Assembly (NCBI RefSeq): GCF_022965805.1
Contig: NC_133114.1
Coordinates: 7,398,261-7,462,260 of the forward strand
DNA: 64,000 nt
Direction: 5' to 3'
Origin: Primulina eburnea
Lineage: Eukaryota; Streptophyta; Magnoliopsida; Lamiales; Gesneriaceae
The notes under the pieces were generated by a model that saw nothing but the letters and a program-made list of their open reading frames with translations, was not told where the DNA came from and did not search any database. Every line of letters starts with the position of its first letter. The stretch's first letter is position 1. Made by a program: the position numbers and the translations under genes. This document shows positions 25,001 to 37,707 of this stretch, piece by piece.

Positions 25001-26975
25001 TTCCCAAAGTTCTATTGACAACTTCAGTTTGTCCATCCGTTTGAGGATGACAAGTAGTAGAAAACAACAATTTTGTGCCAAGTTTAGCCCATAAAGTCTT
25101 CCAAAAGTAACTCAAGAATTTAACATCGCGACCAGAAACAATAGTCCTAGGCATGCCATGCAACCTAACGACTTCTCTAAAGAACAAATCCGCAATGTTT
25201 GAAGCATCATCGGTTTTATGACAAGCTATAAAATGTGCCATCTTAGAGAATCTATCCACAACAACAAAAATAGAATCCCTCCCCTTCTTAGTCCTAGGCA
25301 ACCCCAAAATAAAGTCCATAGAAATGTCAATCCAAGTTCTTTTTAAGAATAGCACGCAAAGTGTTCCCAAAGTTCTATTGACAACTTCAGTTTGTCCATC
25401 CGTTTGAGGATGACAAGTAGTAGAAAACAACAATTTTGTGCCAAGTTTAGCCCATAAAGTCTTCCAAAAGTAACTCAAGAATTTAACATCGCGACCAGAA
25501 ACAATAGTCCTAGGCATGCCATGCAACCTAACGACTTCTCTAAAGAACAAATCCGCAATGTTTGAAGCATCATCGGTTTTATGACAAGCTATAAAATGTG
25601 CCATCTTAGAGAATCTATCCACAACAACCAAAATAGAATCCCTCCCCTTCTTAGTCCTAGGCAACCCCAAAATAAAGTCCATAGAAATGTCAATCCAAGT
25701 TCTTTTTAAGAATAGCACGCAAAGTGTTCCCAAAGTTCTATTGACAACTTCAGTTTGTCCATCCGTTTGAGGATGAAAAGTAGTAGAAAACAACAATTTT
25801 GTGCCAAGTTTAGCCCATAAAGTCTTCCAAAAGTAACTCAAGAATTTAACATCGCGACCAGAAACAATAGTCCTAGGCATGCCATGCAACCTAACGACTT
25901 CTCTAAAGAACAAATCCGCAATGTTTGAAGCATCATCGGTTTTATGACAAGCTATAAAATGTGCCATCTTAGAGAATCTATCCACAACAACCAAAATAGA
26001 ATCCCTCCCCTTCTTAGTCCTAGGCAACCCCAAAATAAAGTCCATAGAAATGTCAATCCAAGTTCTTTTTAAGAATAGCACGCAAAAGTGTTCCAAAGTT
26101 CTATTGACAACTTCAGTTTGTCCATCCGTTTGAGGATGACAAGTAGTAGAAAACAACAATTTTGTGCCAAGTTTAGCCCATAAGTCTTCCAAAAGTAACT
26201 CAAGAATTTAACATCGCGACCAGAAACAATAGTCCTAGGCATGCCATGCAACCTAACGACTTCTCTAAAGAACAAATCCGCCATGTTTGAAGCATCATCG
26301 GTTTTATGACAAGCTATAAAATGTGCCATCTTAGAGAATCTATCCACAACAACAAAATAGAATCCCTCCCCTTCTTAGTCCTAGGCAACCCCAAAATAAA
26401 GTCCATAGAAATGTCAATCCAAGTTCTTTTAAGAATAGCACGCAAAAGTGTTCCCAAAGTTCTATTGACAACTTCAGTTTGTCCATCCGTTTGAGGATGA
26501 AAAGTAGTAGAAAACAACAATTTTGTGCCAAGTTTAGCCCATAGAGTCTTTCCAAAAGTAACTCAAGAATTTAACATCGCGACCAGAAACAATAGTCCTA
26601 GGCATGCCATGCAACCTAACGACTTCTCTAAAGAACAAATCCGCCATGTTTGAAGCATCATCGGTTTATGACAAGCTATAAAATGCTGCCATCTTAGAGA
26701 ATCTATCCACAACAACAAAAATAGAATCCCTCCCTTCTTAGTCCTAGGCAACCCCAAAATAAAGTCCATAGAAATGTCAATCCAAGTTCTTTTTAAGAAT
26801 AGCACGCAAAAGTGTTCCCAAAGTTCTATTGACAACTTCAGTTTGTCCATCCGTTTGAGGATGACAAGTAGTAGAAAACAACAATTTTGTGCCAAGTTTT
26901 AGCCCATAAAGTCTTCCAAAAGTAACTCAAGAATTTAACATCGCGACCAGAAACAATAGTCCTAGGCATGCCATG
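19091..26975 (-). repeat. Homogenised monomer domain of the left satellite block
   Basis: From about 19.1 kb nearly all units carry the Phe marker and the gcgaccagaaac (Gly) variant. Units differ mainly by gcaatg/gccatg and by loss of one A in the acaacaaaatag tract (20.17, 23.08, 24.90 and 26.35 kb). This indicates recent homogenisation. From about 25.3 kb, units with one-base losses become frequent (gcaaagtg near 25356 and 25717, ttccaaag near 26092), and the last kilobase has several more indels. Confidence 0.75.
24963..26192 (-). pseudogene. Longest in-frame fusion of satellite units (409 codons)
   Basis: Three successive unit junctions here fall in units that lost one base (near 25356, 25717 and 26094), so the period is 363 and the integrase frame continues through almost four units. 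The frame has no proper start and ends at the usual TGA just after a 364-bp junction. The second catalytic Asp is Gly in every unit. It is a by-product of repeat-length change, not a gene; some of the base losses may be sequencing errors. Confidence 0.7.
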
Positions 26976-27549
26976 ATGCAAACATGGTAGCCTTGCACGG
27001 GCGTATGAGCGAAGAAGATGGGATTTATGGGCGAGGAGCAAAGTGGTGGAGGGCTCGGGATGCATGGAAGAATGTTGGAGGGCCAAAGGAATAGGATTCA
27101 AGCATTAATCCTCAACGAGTCTTTCGGACCTTGAACGGAAATGCACAGGGGTCCGTGCCCTTTACACTCCGAGATGAGCAACTACAGAACCTACAAGGAC
27201 CTTGAAGACGGACCCAGGCACGGGGTTCGTGCCTCATAAATTTGGCGAATACAGTGCCTACACGGACCCGTACATGGAGGTGGAAGCATGGGGTCCGTGT
27301 CCCTGATCCCGATTGAAGAGGTTTACGTATGTAACGGACCCAGGACACGGAGGTCTGCACGGGGTCCGTGCCTAGTGTTTCTGCGCGGATTTGTTCCTTT
27401 TCTAGAGTTTATTATTTTGGAGGAACTAGATTTTTTCATATCTTTTCTTTATTTAATGTATTTGGACGAAATTCAGAACACAATACACTAATATTTTGAG
27501 TTTATCAAACTTGTGAGAATTTTCTCTCAACTTTTCAAAGCTTTTAGCA
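26976..27549. repeat. Array flank, first (error-rich) copy
   Basis: Directly after the last satellite base (ccatg|atgcaaac) comes a sequence that recurs, base for base at the junction, at 57592-58171. It holds a palindrome cluster (27117-27390) built on CACGGACC/GGTCCGTG and an AT-rich stretch ending at the next LTR. Compared with the second copy it has many one-base gains and losses (for example gatgggattt versus gatggattt). No gene is visible; the frame at 27112-27360 is palindrome-derived. Confidence 0.75.
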
Positions 27550-29498
27550 TGTAATGCCGGAAATTAATCCGAGTAATCGTAATTATGGATTTATAATTTG
27601 ATATGATACGAAGGATTTAATCGGGACACGAAATAAGAGTACACATGACTTGGGTAAGTTTCGGACAGAACTGTTGGCGCCACGACAGGTTAGAAAATGA
27701 CGCCCGAGCGCCATTGGGTAACAAGAGTATGCTCCGGGCAGAGGAGGTGGCAGCCCGGGCGGTAGTTTATGACCGCCCGAGCGCCAACGCAGATGTATGC
27801 GGACAGATCCTTCGCGCCGGCGGTAGTAGATTTAAACGCCCGAGTGCCGAGCTCGCGCCCGAGCGGTAGTTGAACCACCCCGGAGCGCGAGACGTGGAAT
27901 ATGAGAATTAAGCCACTTGGCTTGAGGCGATGCGCGAGATGTTATATATAATTATATATATATTTTATATATATATATATACATGCAAGACATTTCCTCA
28001 GAAATCAGAATCGAGAGAAGAGAAGAGGGTCGAGGAAAGAAATGTTGATCCGACTTCGGTACAGGAGTTCCTAGCGACGTAGGCTACACTTTGACGTAAG
28101 TTTTGCTACGTTTTGGACATGCTTTGAAATTATGCTATTGTCAGAAAATGAATGGAATTTATAGATGATGTTTCTTGACATATTAGACATCGTAGAATCG
28201 AAAGTCAGAATGAGAAACAGCTGATTATGGAATTGTTATGATTTTCTGATTTATAATCAGTTGTGATACCGGACAGATTTGGATTATGGATGATTATGGA
28301 TTATACTGGATATGAGTTATGGATTGTAACTGTATCTGGTGAATATGGTATTGACGGAGAATTGAAGATTGTACCGTTATGCCTGTTTGATTTTGAATTA
28401 AATCAAGATTTATCAGATTGTTAGAATTCGAGTGGTGTATTGACATAAGATTATTGATATTGTCATTACCAGACAGACGGTGAATTCAAGACTTCGACTG
28501 AGCAGGAAACCGAGACTGCAACGAAAGGTATAAGTCGATGTGGTTATTGGGAGATGGACTTGAGTCGGTTAGTAGACTTGGGTTTCCCTAAATCACATAC
28601 TTATTTATATGGAATGGATATTTGCATTACATTGATAATGTAATTTTCTCTTGAATTTAGATGACAGGTATTAGACAAGTTATCTTGTGACCAGAAGTGC
28701 CGGATAGTGGTGGTATCGCCACGGCACATTGCACGAGTCTTCACAAGATAGGATGCGTAGCGATAGAGCTACAGTCCTTGACGGTTAGGTCAGGACACTG
28801 GATGTTTGGTTATATCGAGTAATGGCATCTATTACGGAATTCGATTATAGGAAAACCACTATTTGGTTATATCGGAAGTAAAGGGTATTGGAATCTTCTA
28901 TTAGGAATTCGATATAGGAATACCAGGGCCACTGGGTTATATCGAGTAATAGAGATTATGGTTCCATTCTTTAAGGAATTCGATATAGGAATACCACATC
29001 TGGAAACCGGGGGATCCCTAACGACTAGGATTGAGTCTAGTCTGAAATATGTGTCGACAGTTTGATTGATATTGTTTATGTTTCAGATTTTGATACATAA
29101 TCATGTTACCTGATTTCAGCTTATATTTGTTTATATGATTGCATGTTTCATTGATTATACTGGGATTTATTTCACGTATATCCGGTTGTTGTCTTGTCTG
29201 TATGTGTACTTGACAACAGGTGGGACAAGGTCCAGGTCGAAGAGATAAGAGCTAGATCGTGATTAGAGTGGTGGCACCGGACTGGACCGATGGACGATGT
29301 AGGGTTAAACACTTGACTTTAGTTTTAAACCCTAGTTTGAATAAATGTTGAAATACAGGATTGTATTTATATACTGATATGTATAATGTTGTATGTCACT
29401 ACGTTCCGCAATTTTTAAAAAAAATTTTAGACCTGTTTTTACTTGATTAATTAGTCCCAATTATGATAAGAAACTTGATTAGCGTCCGGGTCCCCACA
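27550..29498 (+). repeat. LTR of the Tekay/Del-like chromovirus, copy 1 (indel-rich)
   Basis: It begins TGTAATGCCGG and ends TCCCCACA just before a tRNA-Met primer site. It matches the clean LTR at 58172-60104 along its length, differing mostly by single-base indels. It contains the four-hairpin cluster (about 27665-27890), the TA-rich promoter stretch near 27940-27980 and the three TATATCGA-type repeats near 28811-28995. Confidence 0.85.
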
Positions 29499-29503
29499 AC
29501 AGG

Positions 29504-29515
29504 TGGTATCAGAGC
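29504..29515 (+). other. Primer binding site (initiator tRNA-Met), copy 1
   Basis: TGGTATCAGAGC lies five bases after the LTR end. Confidence 0.9.
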
Positions 29516-29754
29516 CATAGATCTTTGAGATTGAGATAACAGCTAGGGAGCGGGGGTGATTAGGTAAGAATGAGATAGAGGATTTCTTTTCCTGCTTTGA
29601 TTGCTAGCATGTTTACCGCGTTAATACATGTGTACCTGACTTATCTGCTATTGATATGGTATTGTGTATATTGGAATGGATCAGCTGTTGTAAGATGATC
29701 CGGGGAGGCTTGAAACAGGATATGTTGGGATTGCTAATCCTTTTGAATTCAGAT

Positions 29755-32700
29755 ATGCCTCCGAGAGAAGAATGCCAGAACAGGGAGTACCTCGAATCCT
29801 CCCTTGATGTGACACCTACAGCAATGGAGAAATTGCTTGAAACGGTTTCAGTCATTTCATCCACCGACTTGAAAGTACGGAGAACTCCGTGGAATGTGAA
29901 AAGTGTTGGACGACATTGAATCATTGTTTGACCTTTGGAGTTATACTGAGGGAAAGAGGGCGAAACTGATAATACACCAGTTGCTGACGTTGCTAAACAC
30001 TGGTGGATCACGACAAAAAAGGCATTGGAACAGCGAGGGTACGGCCCATTACCTAGAATGTGTTCAAATCTGAATTTTATCTACAGTTCTTCCAGTTTCT
30101 TATAGGAAAGGACAAGGGAGCCGAGTTGCCAAACCTGAAACAAGGCCAGTTGAACATTGAAGATTATGTGGCTAAGTTTTCGACATTGCTCCGATTTGCT
30201 CCCCACGTAGTGAACATGATGAGGAGCCGTAGCAGATCAGTCATAAATGGCCTAAATCCTGAGATTTTTACGCTGGTAAAATACTGGGAGACCCAACAAC
30301 TTCACCGATGCCCCTGAACAAAGCCAAGGGAGCCGAGGCAGGCTGATGAGGCAGAGAGAGGCTTCGTTGTGCTTCCAGCACGGGGACAGCAACCACCTTC
30401 CTAGATTGATATGAACCGGAGGGCAGCAGAACAGTTAGTAGGAGGTACAGGGAAGAAGGATTTCTTGAAGGCTAGAGGGAAGCAATTCAAGAAATCAGAG
30501 GGACTACCTCTTCCAGTTCGAGCGGCTCTAGACAGACCGGTCAGGGCCAGAGCTATTTAGGACCGTACTGTCGGTACTGTGGAGGGAGGCATTCCACAGA
30601 TCAGTGCCGGAGAGGAGTAGTTGGCAGCTGTCAGTATCTGTAGACAGCAGGGAAACTTTGCCGAGTGTGTTCCAGCGAGGTGCCACAGGGATCGCAGGCA
30701 GATGAGTCATCTGGATCAGTGGGCTCAGGCAGGTAGACGACCATCTGCCGTTCATACTTTTCAGCCAAGTTACCATCTACTTATGTCACAAGCAGAGGCC
30801 AGGAGGGGGCCAGACCGCGAGCCAGCCTCCTAGACAGCAGGCCCGTGTGTTTGCTTTGACTGAGGAGCAAGCTCAGGGATGCCACCTGATGATGTGGTTG
30901 CAGGTAAACTGTTTTATTCTGGTTATCCTGCATATGTATTATTGATACTGGTGCATCACATACTTTATGTCTTGAGCGATTTGCTTAATGCATTCATTGC
31001 CTGTTGAGTCCTTAGCTACTGTAGTATCGGGTCAAGTCTCCGTTAGGAACAGGGTTTGATCTCGGGTTGAAATTGTGTGTGAAAATCGTTTGTATACTGC
31101 AGTACGACGGGCATACGATGTGATTTTAGACTGTATTGTTCTGGTTTATCTGATTTTGATTGTATTGTCGGAATCGACATGTTGACCAAGTACCGAGCTA
31201 CAGTCGATGTTTCCACAAAATAGTTCGGATTAGACCTGAGATGGATGAGGAGTGGAAATTTTATGGTAAGGGTTCTCGTGCTAGAATTCCTTTGATATCT
31301 GCAATGAATATGACTCGATTATTGCAGAGAAGGGAGCGGATGGATTCCTGGTATATTCAGTTGACTTACTGAAAACGAGCCCAGCATTGGCGGATTTGCC
31401 AGGGTGTGTGAGTTTGCTGATGCCTTTCCAGACGAGATTCCTGGATTGCCTCCGGTTCGAGAGATAGACTTCAGCATTGAGTTAATGCCAGGAACAGTTC
31501 GGATTCGAGAGCTCCTTACAGGATGGCACCGATCGAATTGAAAGACGAAAGAACAGTTGGAGGATTACTAGCCAAGGGATTATCAGGACCGAGTGTATCT
31601 CCTGGGGTTGCTCCAGTACTGTTCGTGAGGAAAGAAAGATGGGTGGATGAGACTTTGTATCGACTACCGGAAACTGAACAAGGCAACGGTAAAGAATAAA
31701 TATTCCATTGCCTCGTATTGATGATCTGTTTGATCAGTTGCAGGGTTCATCTGTGTATTCCAAGATCGACTCTGAGATCTGGATTACCATCAATTGAGAG
31801 TCAGGGACTCTGATATTTCAAAAGATAGCATTCAGAACCAGGTATGGACACTATGAATTTATTGTCATGCCATTTGGTTTGACGAATGCACCAGCGGTAT
31901 TTATGGGATTGATGAAACCGCATTTTTACAGAAATATTAGATGATTTTGGGATCATATTCATTGATGATATATTGATTATTCGAAGAATATGATTGAACA
32001 TGCTAATCATCTGAGGACTGTGTTGAGGAATTTTGAGGGTTGAGAAGCTGTATGCTAAAATTGTCGAAATGCGAGTTTTGGCTGAAACAGGTGTATTTTT
32101 TGGGTCACATTATATCGGGAGACGGTATATCAGTTGATTCGAGGTTAGGTTCGAGGCAGTGATTTCTTGGCCGGAGACCTACATCTGTACCCGAGATTCG
32201 CAGTTTATGGGTTGGCAGGATATTATCGACGATTCATTAAAGATTTTTTCGAGTATTGCCAAACGATTCACAATTAACTCAGAAAATGTTCCATTGTGTG
32301 GACAGAAGACTTGATCCAGTTTTTTGAGTTGAAAAGAGAGACTTGACCAGTGCGCTGTGTTGACGGATCCTTCAGGCACTGGGGATTTGTGTTATTGTGA
32401 TGCATCTCAGAGGATTGGGTGTGCTTGGATTTTTGCAGCGAGGGCTGTGATTGCTTATGCCTCGAGACAGTTGAAACCCCATGAAAACTCGTTACCCAAT
32501 TCATGATCTTGAATTGGCAGCCATAGTCTTTGCATTGAAGATTGATGGCGACATTACCTGTACGGTGAGAATTCGAATATATTCTGATCATAAAAGCTTG
32601 AAATATCTGTTTTCACAATCTGATTGGAATATGAGACAGAGAAGATGGCTGGATTTATTGAAAGACTTCAGATGTGTGAAATTAAATATATCCGGGAAGT

Positions 32701-34276
32701 CCAATGCAGCAGCTGATGCGCTGAGTCGAAAGGTATGTGCACTATACTATCGACTATAGGTGTTTCAAATGATAAAAGACTGTTGTTGTCTAGATAGCTT
32801 TTGAGACGGATGTCAGCCTCTAGATTATATGCATATCGAGCTGAAACCAGAATTGATATTGAGAATCAAAGAGGCGCCAGAAAATTGATCAGAACGTACA
32901 GAATTCGATGCGTGGTTAGATCTGGACATCGATCGGAATATCAGGTTCGAAATGGTGTTTTGTATGTGAATAATCGGATTGTTGTGCCAAATGTTTCGAT
33001 TTGAGACAGAGAATATTTGACAGAAGCGCACAAAGCAGTCTTTTAGCATTCATCCTGGTGGCAGGAAAATGTACAATGATTTAAAGACAACAGTATTGGT
33101 GGACACAAATGAAATCGGATTGTGACTGAAGTTTGTAGCCAAGTGTCTGAATTGTGCCAACAGTGTGAAAGTTGAGAGGAAGAAACCAGGAGGATTGTAC
33201 AGAGGTTTGTCCATTCCTGAAAGGAAATGGTATCACATTTCCATGGATTTGTGACACAGTGTACCGAGATCCTCCCGAGGTTGTGATGGATTTGGGTCGT
33301 GATGATCGACTGACCAAATCCGCAGTTTTATTCCATACAAGATGACCTACCGATATGATAGATGGCTGATGTTTATGTCCGAGAAGTGATTGATTGCACG
33401 GAGTGCCGAAGTCGATGTTTCAGATCGTGATCCTCGGTTTACTTCGCACTTTTGGCAGAGTTTGCAGCAAGCTCTAGGTACGAAGTTAAATCTGAGTACC
33501 GCATATCATCCACAAGACCGATGGAACAGTCAGAGCGGACTATCCAGACCCTGGAAGAAGAATGCTGAGAGCTGTGGTACTTGATTTTTAGTACTAATTG
33601 GCAAGAGGCATTGCCTCTTTGTGAGTTTTCGTACAACAATAGCTATAGACAGTATTAGATGGACTCCATTCGAAGTGTTGTACGGAGAAGAAGAAGGGTC
33701 GATCCCATTGTATTGGGATGATATCTCTGAAGTTCCTGAGACTGGACCTGACATGATCAGAGATATGACTGAGAAAGTGAAATTGATGCAGAGGAAAATG
33801 AAGGCAGCCCATACCGACAAGCCAAATATGCCAACCTCAGACGACGACGTTGCGTATTTGAGGTAGGGAGACCGAGTGTTTCTGAAGATTCTCCTTTCAA
33901 AGGTGTTGTCAGATTTGGCAAGAAAGGGAAATTGTCTCCAAGTATGTAGGTCCATATGAGATTCTTGAAAGATAGGAGATCGTGCCTATCGACTTGCATT
34001 CTCCTTCATATCTGGAAATAAATAATGTCTTTCATGTATCAAGGATGGGAAATATCTCCCTGATGATTCACACGTGATTCATCCAGATGAGACCGGAGCT
34101 GGATGAGACATTGATTATGTCGAGAAACGATCAGGATGTTTGATTCGTAAAGATAAAACAGCTCAGAACGAAAATGATTCCGTTGGTGAAAGTTCAATGG
34201 ACTGTCATGGCGTTGAAGAAGCCACTGAGAAACGGAATCAGAGATGAGACAGGAATTCCCAGCATTGTTTACTTGA
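29755..34276 (+). pseudogene. Frameshifted gag-pol of the Tekay/Del-like chromovirus, copy 1
   Basis: Every part of a chromovirus polyprotein can be followed, but in ever-changing frames. Gag starts at the ATG at 29755. A nonsense TAG at 30054-30056 is shared with the clean copy. Then come zinc knuckles near 30570-30670, protease (GATACTGGTGCATCA near 30943), reverse transcriptase 31.4-32.1 kb, RNase H 32.4-32.75 kb, integrase about 33.0-33.9 kb, a chromodomain-like tail about 34.13-34.27 kb (codons for KMIPLVKVQW) and a TGA at 34274. Relative to the clean copy (from 60345), most differences in the stretches I compared are single-base insertions or deletions with few substitutions. That is unlike normal pseudogene decay and suggests unpolished read sequence. 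This is the only copy showing the 3' end, which places the element among chromoviruses. Confidence 0.85.
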
Positions 34277-34357
34277 TGTAAATTCCTTATACAGTTTGGT
34301 ATATACTCCCGTTTGATATGATTGATTGCTTGTGATTTCGAGGACGAAATCGTTATC

Positions 34358-34372
34358 TTAGGGGGGGAGGAT
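34358..34372 (+). other. Polypurine tract
   Basis: A run of G (ttaGGGGGGGAGGAtt) sits immediately before the TGTAATGCC of the next LTR, where plus-strand DNA synthesis is primed. It follows GATTTCGAGGACGAAATCG, a conserved 3' stretch in chromoviruses. Confidence 0.8.
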
Positions 34373-36320
34373 TGTAATGCCGGAAATTAATCCGAGTAAT
34401 CTGTAATTATGGATTTATAATTTGATATGATACAGAAAGGATTAATCGGACACGAAATAAGAGTACACATGACTTGGGTAAGTTTCGGACAGAACTGTGG
34501 CGCCGGAGCGGTTAGAAAATGACCGCCGAGCGCCATTGTGTAACAAGAGTATGCTCCGGGCAGGGAGGAGGGTGGCGCCCGGGCGGTAGTTTATGACCGC
34601 CCGAGCGCCAACGCAGAGTATGCGGACAGAATCCTTCGCGCCCGGGCGGTAGATTTTAACCGCCCGAGCGCCGGAGCTCGCGCCCAGAGCGTTAGATTGC
34701 CACCGCCGAGCGCGAGACTGGGGAATATGAGAATTAAGCCACTTGGCTTGAGGCGATGCGCGATATGTATATAGATATTATATATATACATGCAAGACAT
34801 TTCCTCAGAAATCAGAATGAGAGAGAAGAGGGTCGAGGAGGAAAGTTGTTGAAAATCCTTACGCCTTTTCATGAAATTCGGCCGTCTGATTTTGAATCCG
34901 ACCTCTCGGTACCGAGGTTCCAGCGAAGTAGGCTACACTTTGACGTAAGTTTGCTACGTTTTGACATGCTTTGAAATTATGCTATTGTCAGAATTGAATG
35001 GAATTTATATATGAAGTTCTTGACATATTAGACATCGTAGAATCGAAGTCAGACTGAGAAATAGACTGATTATGGAATTGTTATGATTTTCTGATATAAT
35101 CAGTTGATACGGACAGATTTGGATTATGGATTGAATGGATTATACTGGATATGAGTTATGGATTGTAACGGTATCTGGTGATATGGTATTGACGGGAATA
35201 TGAAGATTGTACCGTTATGCCGGTGATTTTGAATTAAATCAAGATTATCATATTGTAGTAATTCGAGTGGTGTATTGACAGTAAGATCATTGTATTGTCA
35301 TTACCAGACAGACGTGAATTCAAGACTTCGAACTGAGCAGGAAACCGAGACTGCACGAAAGGTATAAGTCGATGTTGGTATTGGGAGATGACTTGAGTCG
35401 GTTTAGACTTGGGTTTCCCTAAATCACATACTTTATTTGTATGCATGGATATTTGCATTACATTGATTAATGTACTTGTTCTCTTGAATTTAGATGACAG
35501 TATTAGACAAGTTATCTATGACAGAAGGTTCGGATAGTGGTGGTGGTATCGCCACGGCACATTGCACGATGTCACAAGATAGGAGGATGCTAGCATAGAG
35601 CTACAGTCCTTGAGGTTAGGTCAGGACACTGGGATGTTGGTTATATGAGTAATGGAATCTATTAGGAATTCGATATAGGAAACACCATATTTGGTTATAT
35701 CGAGTAAAGGGTATTGGAATTCTTCTATTACGGAAATTCGATATAGGAATACCAGGGCACTGGTTATATCGAGTAATAGAGATTATGGTTCCATTCTTTA
35801 CGGAATCGATATAGGAATACCACATCTGGAAACCGGGATCCCTAGACTAGGATGAGTCTAGTCTGAATTATGTGTGAGAAATGTTGATTTGATATTGTTA
35901 TGTTTCAGATTTTGTACATAATCATGTGTACCTGTTCATGCTTTATATTTTTTATATGATTGCATGTTTCATTGATTATACTGGGATTTATTTCTCACCG
36001 GTATATCCGGCTGTTGTCTTGTCTGTATGTGTACTGACAACAGGTGGGGACGGTCCAGGGTTTCAAGAGATGAAGAGCTAGATCGTGATTAGAGTGGTGG
36101 CACCGGAATTGGAATAGATGTAGGGTTTAAACACTTGACTTTAGTTTTAAACCCTAGTTTGAAATAAGTTGAAATACAGGATTGTATTTTATATACTGAT
36201 ATATATATGTTGTATGTCACTACGTTCCGCAATTTTAAAAAAAAAATTTTAGACCCTGTTTTTAATTGATTAAGCGTCCCAATTATGATTAAGAACTGGA
36301 TTAGCGTCCGGGTCCCCACA
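34373..36320 (+). repeat. LTR of the Tekay/Del-like chromovirus, copy 2 (indel-rich)
   Basis: It runs from TGTAATGCCGG at 34373 to TCCCCACA at 36320, 1,948 bp against 1,949 for copy 1. It is the 3' LTR of the preceding internal region, yet it is followed by a primer site and a second gag, giving LTR-internal-LTR-internal. The four GC-rich hairpins are at about 34498-34725. Confidence 0.85.
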
Positions 36321-36325
36321 ACAGG

Positions 36326-36337
36326 TGGTATCAGAGC
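36326..36337 (+). other. Primer binding site (initiator tRNA-Met), copy 2
   Basis: TGGTATCAGAGC occurs downstream of what should be a 3' LTR, showing that a second internal region follows. Confidence 0.9.
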
Positions 36338-36576
36338 CATAGATCTTTGAGATTGAGATAGCAGCTAGGGAGCGGGGTATAGATGGGTAGATAGAATGAG
36401 ATTTTCTTTCCTTGCTTTTGATTGCTAGCATGTTACCAGCGTTAATACATGTTACCTGACTTTATGCTATTGATATGGTATGGTGTATTATTGGAATGGA
36501 TCAGCGTGTGTAAGATGATCCAGGGAGGCTTGTAAAACAGGATTATTGTGGATTGCTAATCCTTTTGAATTCAGAT

Positions 36577-37707
36577 ATGCCTCCGAGGAGAATGCCAGAA
36601 AGGGAGTACCTCGAATCCTCCCTTGGATGTGACACCTACAGCAATGGAGAAATTGCTGAAAACGGTTTCAGTCATTTCATCCACGACTTTGAAAGGTACG
36701 GAGAACTCCGTGGAATGTGAAAGTTGGTTGGGACGACATTGAATCACTGTTTGACTCTTGGAGTATAATGAGGAAAAGAGGGCGAAAACTGATAATACAC
36801 CAGTTGCATGACGTTGCTAAACACTGGTGGATCACGGACAAAAAGGGCATTGAACAGCGAGGGTACGGCCATTACATAGAATGTGTTCAAAATCTGAATT
36901 TATCTACAGTTCTTCCAGTTTCTTATAGGAAGGACAAGGGGAGGCCGAGTTTGCAAACCTAAACAAGGCCAGTGAACATTGAAGATTAGTGGCTAAGTTT
37001 TCGACATTGCTCCGATTTGCTCCCCAAGTAGCTGAACATTGATGAGGCCGTAGCAGATCAGGTCATAAAATGGCCTAAATCCTGAGATTTTACGCTGGTA
37101 AATACTGGGAGGCCCAACAACTTCACCAATGCCCTGAACAGAGCCAAGGGAGCCGAGGTAGGCCTGATGAGGAAGGGAGAGAGGCTTCGTTGTGCTTCCA
37201 GCACCGGGACAGCAACCACCTCCTAGATTTGAAGGACTAGTTGCCAGCAGCAGTAGTAAGTACCGGGAAGAAGGATTTCTGAAGGCTAGAGGGAAGCAAT
37301 TCAAGAAATCAGGGACTAACCTCTTCAGTTCGAGCGGCTCTAGACAGACCGGTCAGGGCCAAGAGCTATTTAGGACCGTAATGGTGGTACTTGTGGAGGG
37401 AGCATTCCACAGATCAGTGGCCGAGGAGTATGTTGCAGCTGTCGTATCTGTAGACAGCAGGGGAACTTTGCCCGAGTGTGTTCACAGCGAGGTGCCCAGG
37501 GATCGCAGGCAGCTGGTCATCTGGATCAGTGGCTCAGGCAGGTAGACGACCATCTGCCGTTCATACTTTTGCGCCAGTACCATCTACTATGTCAAGCAGA
37601 GAGGCCAGGAGGGGGCCACGACGCGAGCCAGCCTCCTAGACAGCAGGCCCGATTGTTTGCTTTGACTGAGGAGAAGCTCAGGATGCAACTGATGATGTGG
37701 TTGAGGT
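36577..37707 (+). pseudogene. Partial, frameshifted gag of a third chromovirus copy, cut by the gap
   Basis: The ATG at 36577 opens the same Gag as at 29755 and 60345. The shared in-frame TAG is at 36877-36879 (here acatag rather than acctag). Zinc-knuckle and Gln/Pro-rich regions can be followed in shifting frames up to the start of the N run, where it stops just before protease. Indel density is high, as in copy 1. Confidence 0.8.

Larger units (their letters stand above)
7452..26975 (-). repeat. Integrase-derived satellite array, left block (about 54 units of ~364 bp)
   Basis: This is a continuous head-to-tail array with 364-bp period, read directly from recurring landmarks every 363-364 bases. 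Each unit, on the minus strand, encodes a Ty3/gypsy integrase catalytic core, from the WIDISMDF region containing the first catalytic Asp through HPQTDGQTE with the catalytic Glu to [10 protein letters not shown]. There it joins the next unit within AACTTGGATTGAC. The HHCC zinc domain and the C-terminal domain are absent. Motifs such as [15 protein letters not shown] and [18 protein letters not shown] point to a CRM-type chromovirus source (from memory, tentative), clearly unlike the integrase of the neighbouring chromovirus at 63.6-64.0 kb. The first units (7.4-9 kb) are the most divergent. Apparent 160-aa frames begin with TTG out of frame and are not genes. Confidence 0.95.

Noticed and set aside
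7452..26975. CRISPR array
   Set aside because: Repeats are 364 bp, contiguous and without unique spacers, in a plant retrotransposon context.
27112..27869. Short frames in the first flank copy and LTR
   Set aside because: They derive from CACGGACC and CGCCCGAGCGG repeats and are broken or changed in the clean copy at 57.6-58.5 kb.
33081..34372. A separate host gene in the 3' part of copy 1
   Set aside because: All fragments match integrase and the chromodomain-like tail of the chromovirus in shifting frames.
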